Both the position numbers and the translations under genes were made by a program. Positions 5,649 through 6,684 of a stretch of DNA of 6,684 nucleotides are shown piece after piece (within the stretch, counting starts at the first letter, position 1; every line of letters begins with the position of its first letter). The notes beneath the pieces are model-generated. The model searched no databases. It was not told the DNA's origin and was given only the letters and a program-made list of their open reading frames with translations. The DNA lies in contig JAQCNR010000068.1 of assembly GCA_028274925.1 (NCBI GenBank), positions 1-6,684 of the forward strand, given 5' to 3'. This stretch comes from Halovenus sp. GTDB lineage: Archaea; Halobacteriota; Halobacteria; Halobacteriales; Haloarculaceae.

Positions 5649-6684
5649 TCATCGCTGGATACTCACCGGGGGCATGTCGAGGAACGCGGTCTGGTAGCCA
5701 CGGTGACGGGCGACCTGTGGCGGTGCGTCGACGACGATGTCAAGCGACGCGTCGGGACCGAGAGTTGCCGGCAGACCGTAGTGGTGGCCAAGTTCGTCGT
5801 CGAGTGTCTGGGTCAGTTCACCTTCGATTGCACCTTCCACGGAGAGAGTCATCTCCGGCAGTGGAACCTGGTTGTACGGCGTCCGCGGCGAGACGGCCAG
5901 ATAGCCGCTGTCACTGTCGGACAGTCGTGACTCTTCGAGATAACTCACGACGAAGGCGGCGTCGTGGCTGGTCGGCAACGACCCGTCGGCCGACTGCCCG
6001 AGCAGTTCGCCAGGATACTCCGCTGCCCTCGGAAGCCCGATTCCCGGCATTTCCATCTCCATCCCGCTCATCATACTCTCTCGCATCGACTCGGCGGCGG
6101 TGGCCTCACCCCAGCGGTCTCTGTCGTACGTCTGTGTGCGCTGGTTTATCATGTCGAGCATGGACTGCTCGAACTCGAAGCTGAACTGAATCGTTTTCGG
6201 CTCGGTAAATCGACCCGCGAACGCGCCGGTCTTGCGAGCGTTTGCGGGTCGCAACTGCATCTCGATCTCGTAGCTACCGGGCTCGGGCTGGTCGCCGTCG
6301 TAGCCAGCGGTGGCGAACTGTCGGTTGTCGCCGAAGTGAAAGCCCATTCCCTGGGAAATCATCGGCCATGGTCGACCCGGCCGGCCGACCTGTGTGCCGT
6401 CACGGTAGACACGCATCGGCCCGGCAACGTTGACCGGGAGTAACTGCCCAGTCTGGCCGTCCGAGACTGCGAACATAAAGTGCAGTGACTGCCCACCGGG
6501 GTCTTCGCGGGTCGTCTCCTCACCACGGGTGAGCCAGAAGGTATGCGGGTAGGTCCAGTGTGGCATCACCCGGAAGTCCCCGGCGCGCTGCATCGGCAAC
6601 ATCGCCATCCCATCCTGGTGTGAAGGGAGATAGACTCTGTCCGGCGGGTTCTGTACGAATCCTGACGCAGACTCTTCGCCGGGG
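5649..6684 (-). CDS. P19/Tp34-like tandem-domain protein (probable iron or copper binding), 5' partial
   Basis: The frame is open to the right window edge, so the ATG at 6608 is internal: the 25 codons before it include DRVYLPSHQDG, which reads as continuous protein. Residues are numbered from 6608. Domain one (about 1-148) resembles the P19/Tp34 periplasmic Fe2+ transport family: an N-terminal strand region with PHWTYPHTFW (H17, H22), then PMISQGMGFHFGDN (M83, M88, H91) in the position of the family's MxxxDGPHYG metal site, PGSYEIEMQL, and an EPKTIQFSFEF final strand. A Met-rich linker (175-187) has six Met in 13 residues. Domain two (about 215-319) repeats the pattern with GHHYG at 274-278. 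Some P19 ligands are not clearly conserved, so metal choice is open. Haloarchaeal relatives, as I recall them, are annotated as iron transporter or DUF7350 proteins. The signal sequence should lie beyond the window. Confidence 0.72.
   Translation of the reverse strand, partial: PGEESASGFVQNPPDRVYLPSHQDGMAMLPMQRAGDFRVMPHWTYPHTFWLTRGEETTREDPGGQSLHFMFAVSDGQTGQLLPVNVAGPMRVYRDGTQVGRPGRPWPMISQGMGFHFGDNRQFATAGYDGDQPEPGSYEIEMQLRPANARKTGAFAGRFTEPKTIQFSFEFEQSMLDMINQRTQTYDRDRWGEATAAESMRESMMSGMEMEMPGIGLPRAAEYPGELLGQSADGSLPTSHDAAFVVSYLEESRLSDSDSGYLAVSPRTPYNQVPLPEMTLSVEGAIEGELTQTLDDELGHHYGLPATLGPDASLDIVVDAPPQVARHRGYQTAFLDMPPVSIQR

Overview
The window looks like the chromosome of a halophilic archaeon (class Halobacteria). 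The evidence is high GC content, strongly acidic proteins, three proteins carrying Tat-type or Sec-type export signals of haloarchaeal style (two of them Tat lipoproteins), an archaeal-type FAD synthase (RibL), an archaeal RecJ-like DHH protein with S1 and OB domains, and TATA-like boxes about 27 bases before start codons that lack a ribosome binding site. The genus cannot be fixed from the sequence.

Layout. Bases 3-1055 (+) hold the 3' part of a phospholipase D superfamily gene with two HKD motifs and a C-terminal membrane helix. A 183-base gap follows, with phased short repeats, two TTTAAAT boxes and a small palindrome. Next come two + strand genes for exported proteins: a small acidic Sec-secreted protein (1239-1742) and a Tat lipoprotein with a DUF4382-like domain (1784-2485). 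They end at a convergent terminator zone (2486-2538). The - strand gene 2539-4446 encodes the RecJ-like DHH phosphoesterase. It shares a 176-base divergent promoter region with ribL (4623-5048, +), in which a possible 33-codon upstream ORF overlaps the ribL start. ribL converges on, and overlaps by 4 bases, a - strand pair: a Tat lipoprotein with an HWH..HWH motif (5045-5575) and, upstream of it, a two-domain protein resembling the P19/Tp34 periplasmic iron-binding family (5649-6684, running off the window).

How the genes may work together. Three blocks are visible. The first is a surface block (PLD-like protein, acidic secreted protein, DUF4382 lipoprotein), whose role is unknown. The second is a core-metabolism and nucleic-acid block (RecJ-like nuclease diverging from FAD synthase). 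The third is a probable cell-surface metal-handling pair, with His- and Met-rich motifs in both proteins; iron or copper is inferred, not shown. No RNA genes, CRISPR arrays, insertion sequences or replication origins were recognised. There is no gene-free stretch over 300 bases.
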